64,000 nucleotides of DNA from Streptomyces narbonensis (GTDB lineage Bacteria; Actinomycetota; Actinomycetes; Streptomycetales; Streptomycetaceae). The notes beneath the pieces are model-generated. The model saw only the letters and a program-made list of their open reading frames with translations, was not told the DNA's origin and ran no database searches. A program made the position numbers and the translations under genes. The stretch is from contig NZ_BMSF01000004.1 in assembly GCF_014649015.1 (NCBI RefSeq), positions 1-64,000 on the forward strand, in the 5' to 3' direction. Of this stretch, positions 39,768 through 47,709 are shown piece after piece. Positions within the stretch are counted from its first letter, which is position 1. Each line of letters opens with the position of its first letter.

Positions 39768-40127
39768 TCAGTCCCATTCCAGGCCGCCGCGTCGCCACAC
39801 GTAGGCGTAGGCGACGAAGACGGTGAGCACGAAGAGCAGCATCTCCACGAGCCCGAAAAGCCCCAGGGCGTCGAAGGTGACGGCCCAGGGGTAGAGGAAG
39901 ACGATCTCGATGTCGAAGACGATGAAGAGCATCGCCGTCAGGTAGTACTTGATCGGGAAGCGGCCGCCTCCGGCGGGCGTGGGTGTCGGCTCGATGCCGC
40001 ACTCGTACGCCTCAAGCTTTGCCCTGTTGTACCGCTTTGGCCCGATAAGCGTGGCCATGACCACGGAGAAGATCGCAAACCCCGCACCCAGGGCACCGAG
40101 CACGAGGACGGGCGCGTACGCATTCAC
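39768..40127 (-). CDS. nuoA: NADH-quinone oxidoreductase subunit A
   Basis: A 119-residue three-helix subunit and first gene of the operon. GTG 40127 follows AGGAGCGAGGAGC; the open frame upstream to 40229 contains no family sequence. Motifs: the KLEAYECGIEPT loop near the quinone site and the YLTAMLFIVFDIEIVFLYPW helix. Confidence 0.96.
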   Translation of the reverse strand: MNAYAPVLVLGALGAGFAIFSVVMATLIGPKRYNRAKLEAYECGIEPTPTPAGGGRFPIKYYLTAMLFIVFDIEIVFLYPWAVTFDALGLFGLVEMLLFVLTVFVAYAYVWRRGGLEWD

Positions 40128-40195
40128 GCTCCTCGCTCCTTCCAGTCGTCCTTGACCGTTGGATCGCACGGCCGGACCGTGAAAGATCGCCCCCA

Positions 40196-40211
40196 TGTGA
40201 GGCAGTTCACA
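40196..40211. promoter_or_regulatory. CRP-like site upstream of nuoA
   Basis: TGTGAGGCAGTTCACA is an exact TGTGA-N6-TCACA, the classical cAMP-receptor-protein consensus, 69 bp upstream of the nuoA start. Streptomyces has a Crp. Depending on the true start point it could activate or block nuo transcription. Confidence 0.6.
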
Positions 40212-40507
40212 AGCCCGGCTGCCCCGCATCTTATGCCTGCCCCTCTGTGATCTGCGACACGGGGTACGCCAAGGAGTTTGTGATCTCCACCACCTGACGA
40301 AGGATCATGAAGCCGGATGAGCAGTGATCTTGTTGCGCGAAGCGCCCAGGTGATCACCAGATGTGACATCCGTACCGGAAGTCGCTGCTCGGAGGGGGTG
40401 GCGCACTATCAAGCCATGGCCCATACAGGCAAATTGGCGATGGGATGGATCGGGGTGATAAAGCAAGCCGCCGTCGCCCGGTCGGGGGGTCCTGCGTACG
40501 GAGGTGG

Positions 40508-40521
40508 ACGCGTGCACGCGT
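40508..40521. promoter_or_regulatory. 14-bp perfect palindrome
   Basis: ACGCGTGCACGCGT is a perfect palindrome 14 bp before the second CRP-like site. Binding protein unknown. Confidence 0.5.
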
Positions 40522-40534
40522 TCACGAGCGGGAG

Positions 40535-40550
40535 TGTGACCTGCGTCACG
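40535..40550. promoter_or_regulatory. CRP-like site on the NlpC/P60 side
   Basis: TGTGACCTGCGTCACG fits both TGTGA-N6-TCAC and the GTG-N6-GNCAC pattern described for Streptomyces Crp. It lies 239 bp upstream of the NlpC/P60 start, ahead of a possible TTGGCC-18-TAAGCG promoter (40578-40607). Confidence 0.6.
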
Positions 40551-40755
40551 CATCAAAGGGCCCCGGAAAAGCGGGGCTTGGCCACAGAGGTGAAGAGGTG
40601 GTAAGCGACGGGCAATTCGGACGTTTTATTGAAAACACATGATCAAGGGCGCGATGGGGCGTGCCCGATTTGCCCGTTACGGCGTCAATAAGGGCGCCAG
40701 GGAACCGGATTCAGCCATTCCCTGGGCAACTGTGGCGCAGCCCACGTTTCTTGAA

Positions 40756-40788
40756 GGGAACCGCCAAGCCCTGATAGCGGTTGTTCCC
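40756..40788 (+). promoter_or_regulatory. ECF-type promoter directly at the NlpC/P60 start codon
   Basis: GGGAAC (40756-40761) and GTT (40780-40782) are separated by 18 bp, the shape of an ECF sigma-factor promoter (GGAAY-18-GTT). Transcription would begin about at the ATG 40789, giving a leaderless mRNA; no ribosome site precedes the ATG. The same bases can form a GGGAAC/GTTCCC hairpin. Confidence 0.5.
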
Positions 40789-41718
40789 ATGTCCCACTCC
40801 GCTCACATACCCAGCCACCGGAAGCCCCGCCGCAGCGCCTCGAAGCTCGCGCTCCGCGCCGGAGTTGCCGGTGGCGTCCTCGGCACCATCGCGGTGGCCG
40901 GTGCTGCCGGTCCGGCGAATGCCGAGCCGGTGACCGAGACCATCGAAATGCCCACGCTCGGATCCCTCGACACCGCGGGCCTGGCGAGCGCTGTCGCCGC
41001 CTCGGCCGAGGCCTCCCAGCAGGAGGCCCTCGACCAGAGCCTGGAGACCCAGGAGAACGCGGCCCTGCAGAAGGCCGCGAAGGAAGCCAAGAAGGCCAAG
41101 GCCGAGGCGGACCGCAAGGCCGAGGCCGAGCGCGCCGAGAAGGCCCGCGCCGAGGCCGAGGCCAAGGCGAAGGCCGAGCAGGAGCGCAAGGAGGCCGAGG
41201 AGCGCGCCTCCCGCGACCGTGAGCGCACCCAGCTCTCGACCGCCTCCACGAGCGGCAGCAGCTCCACCGTCTCGGACTCCGGCTCCTCCGGCTCGGGCTC
41301 CTCCGGCACCTCGGACAGCGGCTCCTCCACGGGCAGCAGCAGCAACGAGACGCAGGCCCCCTCCGGCTCCGCCGCCGCGATCGTGGCCTTCGCGCGCGCC
41401 CAGATCGGCGACGCGTACGTCATGGGCGGCACCGGCCCCAACTCCTGGGACTGCTCGGGCCTCGTCCAGGCCGCCTACCGCCAGGCCAACATCGACCTGC
41501 CGCGCATCTCCAGCAGCCAGTCGAGCATGGGCACCTCCGTCTCGCTGAGCAACCTCCAGCCGGGCGACATCCTGTACTGGGGCAGCCGCAGCGGCTCGTA
41601 CCACGTCGCCATCTACGTCGGCGGCGGCAAGTACGTCGGCGCGCAGAACCCGTCCACGGGCGTCGTCGAGCGCTCGCTCGACTGGGACACCCCGTCGGGC
41701 GCCGTCCGGATCCTCTGA
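40789..41718 (+). CDS. Secreted NlpC/P60 peptidoglycan endopeptidase
   Basis: A 309-residue exported wall hydrolase from ATG 40789. The signal peptide ends near residue 45 (AGAAGPANA). Residues about 75-148 are an Ala/Lys/Glu/Arg-rich coiled coil, residues 150-190 a Ser/Gly/Thr linker, and residues about 194-309 the NlpC/P60 (C40) domain: nucleophile Cys222 in NSWDCSGLVQ, catalytic His272 in SYHVAIYVG, and LPRISSSQS. Such enzymes cut the D-Glu/DAP bond in stem peptides during growth or sporulation. It is divergent from the nuo operon. No ribosome-binding site precedes the start; a leaderless mRNA is suggested. Confidence 0.9.
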   Translation: MSHSAHIPSHRKPRRSASKLALRAGVAGGVLGTIAVAGAAGPANAEPVTETIEMPTLGSLDTAGLASAVAASAEASQQEALDQSLETQENAALQKAAKEAKKAKAEADRKAEAERAEKARAEAEAKAKAEQERKEAEERASRDRERTQLSTASTSGSSSTVSDSGSSGSGSSGTSDSGSSTGSSSNETQAPSGSAAAIVAFARAQIGDAYVMGGTGPNSWDCSGLVQAAYRQANIDLPRISSSQSSMGTSVSLSNLQPGDILYWGSRSGSYHVAIYVGGGKYVGAQNPSTGVVERSLDWDTPSGAVRIL

Positions 41719-41741
41719 TCCGCCGCACGACCGAGCACAGC

Positions 41742-41782
41742 ACGAAGGGCCGTCACTCCTCGGGGGAGAGACGGTCCTTCGT
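41742..41782. terminator. Hairpin terminator after the NlpC/P60 gene
   Basis: ACGAAGGGCCGTC (41742-41754) pairs with GACGGTCCTTCGT (41770-41782), 13 bp with one wobble. It lies between convergent genes and can serve both. Confidence 0.8.
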
Positions 41783-41797
41783 CGTGTCCGGCCCGGA

Positions 41798-43042
41798 TCA
41801 GTGGCGGAGCGCCTCGGCCGGTTCGACGCGGGAGGCCCGCCAGGCCGGGTAGAGCCCGGCGACCACACCCGTGGCCAGACCGATCAGCGGCGCCGCGACG
41901 ACGGCCGCGGGATGGACGACCGGGGTCCAGTCCCGGGCCAGCGCCACCCCGATCACCGTGCACACCCCCAGTGCCGTCCCGACGAGCCCGCCGATCGCGC
42001 CCAGGGCCCCGGACTCCGTGAGGAACTGGACGGTGACGTGCCGCGCCCGGGCGCCCAGGGCCCGCCGCAGACCGATCTCACCGGTCCGCTCCAGGACCGC
42101 GACCAGGGTGGTGTTGGCGATGCCGACCGCGCCGATCACCAGACAGACCCCGGCGAGCAGCAGGAACAGCTGGTCGAGGTCGCCGGTGACGCCCGCCCGC
42201 AGCGCCCTCGGGTCCGGCGGCGGGACGGCCTTCAGATACTCCGGATGGTCCGGGCGGAGCGCGACCGGGGCCTCGTGGGCGATCTGCCGGGCCGCCCCGG
42301 TCTCCGTGGCGACGAGCATCCGCGCCTCACCGGCCCCGGGTGGCCCCCACATCCGCTCGGCGGTCGTACGGGGCACGCTGACCGACATCAGCACGTCCGG
42401 CCTGCGCTCGACGTCGTCGACGATGCCGGCCACCACGAACGGCTCGTCGCCGATGAACACCGCGGGCCGGGTCTCCAGCGTGGTGATGCCGAGCCGGGCC
42501 GCGACGGACGCCCCGATGACCGCGACCGGCTGGGCCTCGGCCGAGGCGAACTCGTCGTAGAGCCGGCCCTGCGCGAGACGGGGGACGGCGGCCCGCAGCG
42601 CCCCGGGCGAGGCGGCGACCACGTCGACGGGGACGCCGTCGGCGCCGTCGCCCACGGGGGCGGCGCGCACGGTGACCTCCGGGCCGAGCCGGACCGTCCA
42701 GTAGACCCCGGCGTCCCGGACGCCGCCGAGCCGCCCGATCCGGGCGTCCGCGTCGGCGGGGAAGGCGGGGCCGGCGAACTCGTCCTGCTCCTGGGCGATG
42801 TCCTCGACGGTGACCTCGGTGGCGGTCAGCAGGTCGAACCGGGAGTCGATCCGGGACGACGTGGTCGCCGTCAGGCCGAGGATCGCGACGAAGGTGCCGA
42901 CGCCGAGGACGGTGCCGAGCGCGGTGAGCACGGACCGGCCGGGCCGCTGGAGCATGCCGGCGACGGCCTCGGAGAGCGCGTCGCGGGGGGTGAGACGGGA
43001 GGGTTCGACGAGCCGGCCGGCACGGGGGCGGCGGCTTCTCAT
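41798..43042 (-). CDS. MacB-like ABC transporter permease (FtsX family)
   Basis: A 414-residue permease. ATG 43042 overlaps the ATPase stop by four bases. One helix near residues 37-60 (RSVLTALGTVLGVGTFVAIL) is followed by a large extracytoplasmic MacB-PCD domain and three C-terminal helices. The ERTGEIGLRRALGARARHV motif and terminal WRASRVEPAEALRH are characteristic of MacB/LolE-type mechanotransmission transporters, which push substrates outward rather than transport them through the membrane. It forms one system with the adjacent ATPase and MacA-like adaptor. Confidence 0.9.
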   Translation of the reverse strand: MRSRRPRAGRLVEPSRLTPRDALSEAVAGMLQRPGRSVLTALGTVLGVGTFVAILGLTATTSSRIDSRFDLLTATEVTVEDIAQEQDEFAGPAFPADADARIGRLGGVRDAGVYWTVRLGPEVTVRAAPVGDGADGVPVDVVAASPGALRAAVPRLAQGRLYDEFASAEAQPVAVIGASVAARLGITTLETRPAVFIGDEPFVVAGIVDDVERRPDVLMSVSVPRTTAERMWGPPGAGEARMLVATETGAARQIAHEAPVALRPDHPEYLKAVPPPDPRALRAGVTGDLDQLFLLLAGVCLVIGAVGIANTTLVAVLERTGEIGLRRALGARARHVTVQFLTESGALGAIGGLVGTALGVCTVIGVALARDWTPVVHPAAVVAAPLIGLATGVVAGLYPAWRASRVEPAEALRH

Positions 43043-43878
43043 GCGCGGTCCCGATCCGCGCGGGGTGCGGTGTCCCCGGGCCGTTCGCTCAGGACGCCGT
43101 CGCGGATCGTGACCGTGCGCCCGGCGCGGGCGGCGACCTCGCTGTCGTGGGTGATGACGACGACCGTCATGCCGGAGGCGTGGAGTTCGCCGAGGAGCGC
43201 GAGGACCGTCTCCGCGTTGCCGGAGTCGAGGTTTCCGGTCGGCTCGTCGCAGAGCAGCAGCGAGGGCCGGCCCGCCAGCGCGCGGGCGATGGCGACGCGC
43301 TGGCGCTCGCCGCCCGAGAGGCGGCCCGGGAGCGCGTCGACGCGGTGGGCGAGGCCGACGCGGGCGAGCGCCTCCCTGGCCCGGCTGCGGCGTTCGGCGC
43401 GGGGCACGGCCGAGTACACCATCGAGAGCATGACGTTCTCCGTGGCGCTGCGGTGCGGCATGAGGTGGAACGCCTGGAAGACGAAGCCGATGCGACGGCC
43501 GCGCAGGGCGGTCCGATCGCCGTCGGAGAGGGCGGCGGTGTCGATGCCGTCGAGGCGGTAGGTGCCCTCGGTGGGGGCGTCGAGGAGGCCGGCGACGTTC
43601 AGGAAGGTGGACTTGCCGGAGCCGGAGGGGCCGACTACGGCGACGAACTCGCCGTGGTGAAGGGTGAGTTCGCAGGGGCGCAGGGCCTGGACGGGGGGCG
43701 GGCCGGGGTAGGTGAGACCGACCTGACGGAACTCGACCACGGGGGTGGGCAGGGAGGACGGGGTGTACGGGGTGGGGGCCGCGTCCGGCGTGGGGTGCGG
43801 GGTCGGGGCGGGGGGTGGTGCCGGGGCGGGGGGTGGTGCCGGGCGTCGGGGCCATCGGCCTCGTACGAGCGGGGTCAC
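43039..43878 (-). CDS. ABC transporter ATP-binding protein (MacB/LolD type)
   Basis: A 279-residue ATPase starting at GTG 43878, which overlaps the adaptor stop (GTGA). A Pro/Ala-rich N-terminus of 45 residues precedes the ABC domain: Walker A GPSGSGKST (83-91), signature LSGGERQRVAIARAL, Walker B LLLCDEPTGNLDSG and the THDSEVA switch histidine. It powers the MacB-like permease encoded by the overlapping downstream gene. Confidence 0.92.
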   Translation of the reverse strand: MTPLVRGRWPRRPAPPPAPAPPPAPTPHPTPDAAPTPYTPSSLPTPVVEFRQVGLTYPGPPPVQALRPCELTLHHGEFVAVVGPSGSGKSTFLNVAGLLDAPTEGTYRLDGIDTAALSDGDRTALRGRRIGFVFQAFHLMPHRSATENVMLSMVYSAVPRAERRSRAREALARVGLAHRVDALPGRLSGGERQRVAIARALAGRPSLLLCDEPTGNLDSGNAETVLALLGELHASGMTVVVITHDSEVAARAGRTVTIRDGVLSERPGDTAPRADRDRA

Positions 43879-45407
43879 TTCTCTGCCCCGCCGTCCTGGG
43901 CGGCGCCGGTGGCGGCCACCCCGGTCACGACCTCGGCGCCCTCCGCCAGGGCGCCCGCCCTGAGCGGTACGACCTCGACGTAACCGTCCCCCAGGGTGCC
44001 GGTCCGCACCTCGACGGGGTTCCGGCGCCCGTTCGCGTCGACGACGGTGACCAGGGTCCGGCCGTCCGCGCCCGCCGAGACGGCGGTGACGGGGACGACG
44101 AGGGCCTCGCCGTCCGTGGAGGCCGCCTCGATCGTCAGCCGTACGTCCTGGCCGGCGAGGGCGGGCGGGATCTCCTTCGCGGGCAGGGCGGTGAAGAGGA
44201 ATCCGGCCGGGCCCTTCGCGGGGGCGGCGCCCTCCCGGCCCTCTCCCCCGCCGCCGTCCTGCGCGGCCTCGGGCGACGTGGGCGTCGAGGCGACGCTCGC
44301 CACCTCGGCGGTGAGTTCGGTACCGGTCACCTCGTCGACGACCCGGACCTTCTGACCGGGACGGACCATGCCCCTCTGGTGGTCCTGGAGGAGGCCCTGC
44401 GCGAGGAGCCTGCCGGAGGAGAGCGAGACCAGCGTCCCGGAGGCCTGTGACCCGGGGCGCACGGCGGCCGACGCCACGCGGGCGGGGAACCGCTCCACGA
44501 AGACGACCTCCCCCGCCGGGACCATCGGCCCCGCCGCGGCCCACGCCTTGCCGAGCGCGGTACGGGCCTCGGCCAGGTCCTCGGCGGCCCGGTCCCGGGA
44601 CTTGCGCAGGTTCTTCCGCTGCGCCTGGTCCTTGTTCTCGGCGAGCGCGTCAGCGGCGTCCTCGACGGCCCGCTCGGCGGCCGTCACGGCGGCGGTCGCC
44701 GTGTCCACGCCGGCGCCGTCGTCGTCCACGGCCGGACGCGGGTCGTAGCCGGCGGCGAGGTAGAACCCCTCGACGGCGGCCTTCGTCCCCTCCCCGTACG
44801 TCCCCTCCGGATCCCCGCCCCGGCCGAAGCCGAGCCCCACCAGCGCGGCCTGGAGCTGGGCCACGTCGTCACCGGTCGCGCCCGGCTTGAGGTCCCGGTA
44901 CACGGGCAGCCGCCCCGGCAGGACGAAGAGCGGCCGGCCGGATATCTCCAGGAGGACCTGCCCCGGCCGGACCGCCGCCCCGACGGCGAACGGCACCTTG
45001 GTGACGACGGGCGTCCCGCCCTCGCCCCCGGACACGACCGGCGCGACCTGCACCGTCTGCCCCGCGGTGACCGTGCCGCGCAGCACCACCGTCTCGTGCA
45101 GGACGCGGCGCTCGACGGGCGCGGTGAGCACGTCGGCCGGCGGCGCGGCCGCGTCCGCGGCGACCTGGGCGGGCGACTTGATCACCGTCCCGGCGAAGGC
45201 GCCGGCGGCGGTGAGCACGACGGCTCCGACGACGAGGCCGCCGATCCAGAGGCGGCCGCGGCGAAGGTGGTGGTGAGCGGCGGCAGGGGCGGGGTCGGCG
45301 GCGGAGGCAGGGGCGGGGCCGGCGGCGGAGGCAGGGGCGGAGCCGGCGGCGGCGGTGTCCGTGACGGCGGTCGTGGTGTCCGCGCCGGGGGCCTCAGGTG
45401 GTCTCAT
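43875..45407 (-). CDS. MacA/HlyD-like adaptor with peptidoglycan-binding domain
   Basis: A 510-residue membrane-anchored adaptor, ATG 45407. A Pro/Ala-rich cytoplasmic tail precedes one membrane helix (about 53-73). A barrel-sandwich half (ETVVLRGTVTAGQTVQVAPV) is followed by a PG_binding_1 domain at about 170-225 (LKPGATGDDVAQLQAALVGL), a helical hairpin at about 235-295 and C-terminal beta domains. This Gram-positive variant of MacA uses the wall-binding domain in place of an outer-membrane partner. Its start overlaps the upstream lipoprotein gene by 14 bases, so the four genes form one operon. Confidence 0.9.
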   Translation of the reverse strand: MRPPEAPGADTTTAVTDTAAAGSAPASAAGPAPASAADPAPAAAHHHLRRGRLWIGGLVVGAVVLTAAGAFAGTVIKSPAQVAADAAAPPADVLTAPVERRVLHETVVLRGTVTAGQTVQVAPVVSGGEGGTPVVTKVPFAVGAAVRPGQVLLEISGRPLFVLPGRLPVYRDLKPGATGDDVAQLQAALVGLGFGRGGDPEGTYGEGTKAAVEGFYLAAGYDPRPAVDDDGAGVDTATAAVTAAERAVEDAADALAENKDQAQRKNLRKSRDRAAEDLAEARTALGKAWAAAGPMVPAGEVVFVERFPARVASAAVRPGSQASGTLVSLSSGRLLAQGLLQDHQRGMVRPGQKVRVVDEVTGTELTAEVASVASTPTSPEAAQDGGGGEGREGAAPAKGPAGFLFTALPAKEIPPALAGQDVRLTIEAASTDGEALVVPVTAVSAGADGRTLVTVVDANGRRNPVEVRTGTLGDGYVEVVPLRAGALAEGAEVVTGVAATGAAQDGGAEK

Positions 45408-45813
45408 CGCCGCACTTGCTCTGGACGGCGTTGTCGTTCATGTCCGCCGGGATCTCGCCGGTCTTCGGGTCGGGGTCGGGCCAGTCGGGGTACCCGTTGC
45501 GCCGGTAGCAGTCCGCGAGCTTCTGCTGCTGTTTCAACACCGCCGGGTCGACGGGGAGTTCGGCGGGAACGAGACTCTCGCACTTCTCCTGGGCGTCGAG
45601 CATCACCCTTCTCGGCTGCTTGTCGAGGGCGTCCTTGTCCACGACCCAGTAGCCGGGGCGCGCCTCCTTGAGCTTCACCCCGTTCTCGCCGAGGCACTCC
45701 GTGTGCTCGACGTAGGCGGCCTCGACCGGTGAGAGCTCGGGCTCCGAGGTGCACCCGGTGACCGCGCACCCGAGGGCCGCGAGGAGCAGCGGGGCGGTGA
45801 GCAAACGTCTCAT
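45394..45813 (-). CDS. Small lipoprotein of the MacAB-like operon
   Basis: A 139-residue lipoprotein from ATG 45813: signal peptide with lipobox VTGC (Cys21). The mature part has a repeated cysteine pattern, C-x4-G, in ECLGENGVKL and DCYRRNGYPD, plus two more cysteines, and a tryptophan-rich PDWPDPDPKTGEIPAD. I do not recognise a named family. It is first in the operon with the adaptor, ATPase and permease, so it probably works with the exporter at the outer face of the membrane. A second lipoprotein with the same C-x4-G pattern is encoded at 46694-47656. Confidence 0.85.
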   Translation of the reverse strand: MRRLLTAPLLLAALGCAVTGCTSEPELSPVEAAYVEHTECLGENGVKLKEARPGYWVVDKDALDKQPRRVMLDAQEKCESLVPAELPVDPAVLKQQQKLADCYRRNGYPDWPDPDPKTGEIPADMNDNAVQSKCGDETT

Positions 45814-46239
45814 GGGTGCACGTCCTTCTGCCTTCTGCGGGGAGGCGTTCCCGGCGGTGGGGCCGCGCCCGGAGCCGGCGGCGCGAGGCGCCTGCTCGGC
45901 TCGGCACGGAAGGGACCGGGCACGGCGTACAGGTGCTCGATCGGCGTCACTCTAACCACAGGGAGAAGGGGGCGTCGATTCCCAACTTTCCCTCGGCGCA
46001 CGCCTCTTGTTCATGTGTGGACGACTTGCAGCAGAAGGCTTCGGCCGACCTGACATATTCGCCGCGGGGGCACGCCCGAAGGCCGGGGGAAGGATCGCTG
46101 GTCGGCGGCGCGCGGGAGCCCTCATGCCGCCGTTCGCGATTCCCGACGGTTGACCGATTCCGCTTCCGTCACGTGGACTTCACCCTCGGCACTCACTGCT
46201 TCACCCACAGTTCTCCCTTCGTACCGAAAGGCCAGAACC
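45814..46239. other. 426-bp intergenic region, no gene seen
   Basis: This divergent spacer between the MacAB-like operon and the small secreted protein contains no ORF with coding character. TTGCAG (46026-46031) and CATATT (46054-46059) are 22 bp apart, too far for a standard promoter. No clear dyad was found. Confidence 0.6.
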
Positions 46240-46653
46240 TTGAAGAGCAGCACGCTTCGCCGGACCCTCGCGACCGCCGTCGCCCTCGGCGCCCTCGGCA
46301 CGGGCTCCCTGGTGACCGCCGCGCCCGCCTCCGCGGCGATGAAGGACGGCCGCGCGGACTTCGGCGAGTTCATCCTGCACTACTCCGCCGGCCTGGACGA
46401 GTCGTGGACGGACTTCGCCTGGGACGAGGACTACCTCTTCAACGACCGCTTCATCACACCCGGCAGCGGCTACAACCAGGCCGTGGACAACAACGCCGAG
46501 TCGTACCTGAACCGGGCGGACTTCACCTGGTACGTGTACACCGGCGCCGTCCACACGGGGAACGAGGGATGGCTTCCGGACTACTACCTGGGCGACTTCT
46601 CCTCCAACTTCAAGAACCAGGTCTCGTCGATCTACAACAACGACGCCAACTGA
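46240..46653 (+). CDS. Small secreted protein, I36-like
   Basis: A 137-residue exported protein. TTG 46240 follows GAAAGG by 8 nt and begins the signal peptide (MKSSTLRRTLATAVALGALG, cleavage near residue 32 at ASA). The mature 105 residues are acidic and rich in Asp, Asn, Tyr and Trp, without cysteine (DESWTDFAWDEDYLFNDRF). The spacing resembles the beta/gamma-crystallin-like peptidase-inhibitor I36 proteins of Streptomyces, but the match is loose. It precedes a lipoprotein gene by 40 bp on the same strand and faces the MacAB-like operon, so it is a candidate substrate or partner of that system. Confidence 0.75.
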   Translation: MKSSTLRRTLATAVALGALGTGSLVTAAPASAAMKDGRADFGEFILHYSAGLDESWTDFAWDEDYLFNDRFITPGSGYNQAVDNNAESYLNRADFTWYVYTGAVHTGNEGWLPDYYLGDFSSNFKNQVSSIYNNDAN

Positions 46654-46693
46654 GCCTGCTTCACCGGCAGTCCACCCCTCCCCGGAGTCGACC

Positions 46694-47656
46694 ATGCATC
46701 CCCGCACGTCCCGTCCGGCCGCCGCGCTCCTGCTGAGTGCCGGGCTGCTGCTCACCGCCTGCTCGACCGGTGAGCCCTCCGCCTCCGCCGACCCGGCGCC
46801 GCTGTCCGACCCGTCCAGGGTGTCCGCCGCACAGCTGGTGTACCCCCTGGACCCGTACAAGGCGACGGACGAACAGCGGCGCGCCCTGGAGAAGGCTCAG
46901 GACCTGCTGGCGGTGGACTGCATGAAGCGGCTCGGGATCACGTACAGGCCCGCGGCCCGGCCTGTGCCCGCGGCCAGGAGCACGCAGCGGTACGGACTCA
47001 CGGACGAGGTCAGGGCGGCCCGGTACGGCTACGGCACGCCCGGCTACGTACCGGATTCCGCGGGGCCCCGCTCGGACCCGCTCACCCCGGCCGAGCGCCT
47101 GGCGCTGAGCGGCCCGCCGCTGGAGTCCAAGCCGGGGGGCGGCATGAAACTGCCCCCGCGCACCCTGGAGGAGCAGCGCAGGACCGACAGCGGCCGGACG
47201 GTCAACGGGAAGAAGGTCCCGGCGGGCGGCTGCGGCCGGGAGGCACACCTGCGGCTGTACGCGGAGAAGAAGGAGCCCGAGGACCTGCTCTACGTCTTCG
47301 GGATGGAGGGCGAGGCGCTCACCCGGGCCAAGGCGTCCCCGAAGGTCGCGGCGGCCGTCAAGGCGTGGTCCGCGTGCATGGCGGAGAAGGGCTACCGCGT
47401 CACCGACCCCATGGCGCCGCACAAGGAGCTCGGGCTGAACCCCGAGGGCGAGGCCGACCTGAGCACCCCGAAGGCCGTCGCCGCCGCGAAGCAGGACGTC
47501 GCCTGCAAGAAGCGGGTGCGTCTCGTGGGCCTCTGGTACGAGGCCGAGGTCGGCTTCCAGCGGGAGCTCATGGAGGAGCACGCGGAGACCCTGAAGCAGG
47601 TGAGGACCGAGCACGAGGAACGGATCAGGAAGGCCGCGAAGGTCAACGGCAACTGA
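46694..47656 (+). CDS. Lipoprotein with C-x4-G cysteine motifs
   Basis: A 320-residue lipoprotein, ATG 46694. The lipobox is LLTAC (Cys23). Mature sequence: paired C-x4-G motifs (DCMKRLGITY and ACMAEKGYRV) and two further cysteines (GGCGRE, VACKKRV), with long charged helices at the C-terminus. The same motif occurs twice in the short lipoprotein of the MacAB-like operon across the divergent spacer, which suggests a common fold. No enzymatic motif is visible. It is 40 bp downstream of the small secreted protein and followed by a strong terminator, so these two are probably a transcription unit. Confidence 0.82.
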   Translation: MHPRTSRPAAALLLSAGLLLTACSTGEPSASADPAPLSDPSRVSAAQLVYPLDPYKATDEQRRALEKAQDLLAVDCMKRLGITYRPAARPVPAARSTQRYGLTDEVRAARYGYGTPGYVPDSAGPRSDPLTPAERLALSGPPLESKPGGGMKLPPRTLEEQRRTDSGRTVNGKKVPAGGCGREAHLRLYAEKKEPEDLLYVFGMEGEALTRAKASPKVAAAVKAWSACMAEKGYRVTDPMAPHKELGLNPEGEADLSTPKAVAAAKQDVACKKRVRLVGLWYEAEVGFQRELMEEHAETLKQVRTEHEERIRKAAKVNGN

Positions 47657-47660
47657 GGAA

Positions 47661-47703
47661 CGGCGGTGCCTCCCCTCCCCCGTGGGGAGAGGAGGCACCG
47701 CCG
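47661..47703. terminator. Long hairpin terminator
   Basis: A 20-bp stem with one mismatch runs from 47661 to 47703 (left arm begins CGGCGGTGCCTCC, right arm ends GGAGGCACCGCCG) with a CGT loop. It lies between the convergent lipoprotein and MenJ-like genes. Confidence 0.9.
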
Positions 47704-47709
47704 GTGGGT

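Larger units (their letters stand above)
40128..40788. other. 660-bp divergent control region between nuoA and the NlpC/P60 gene
   Basis: No gene is supported here. It holds two CRP-like sites, palindromes GGTGATCACC (40349-40358) and GATGTGACATC (40360-40370), a 14-bp palindrome at 40508-40521, a GCCCCG/CGGGGC hairpin (40560-40577), and at the right end an ECF-like promoter. On the minus strand TAAGAT (40233-40228) is a possible nuo -10 box without a good -35. An ATG at 40639 opens in frame with the NlpC gene but would put 50 residues before its signal peptide. Confidence 0.7.

Noticed and set aside
40560..40788. A c-di-AMP (ydaO-type) riboswitch upstream of the NlpC/P60 gene
   Set aside because: Such riboswitches often precede Streptomyces wall hydrolases, but the conserved GGGGTGAA and GACAGCTAACCCCGTAGGC-like elements are absent here.
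40639..40788. ATG 40639 as the start of the NlpC/P60 protein
   Set aside because: It would place 50 residues without signal character before a complete signal peptide that starts at ATG 40789.
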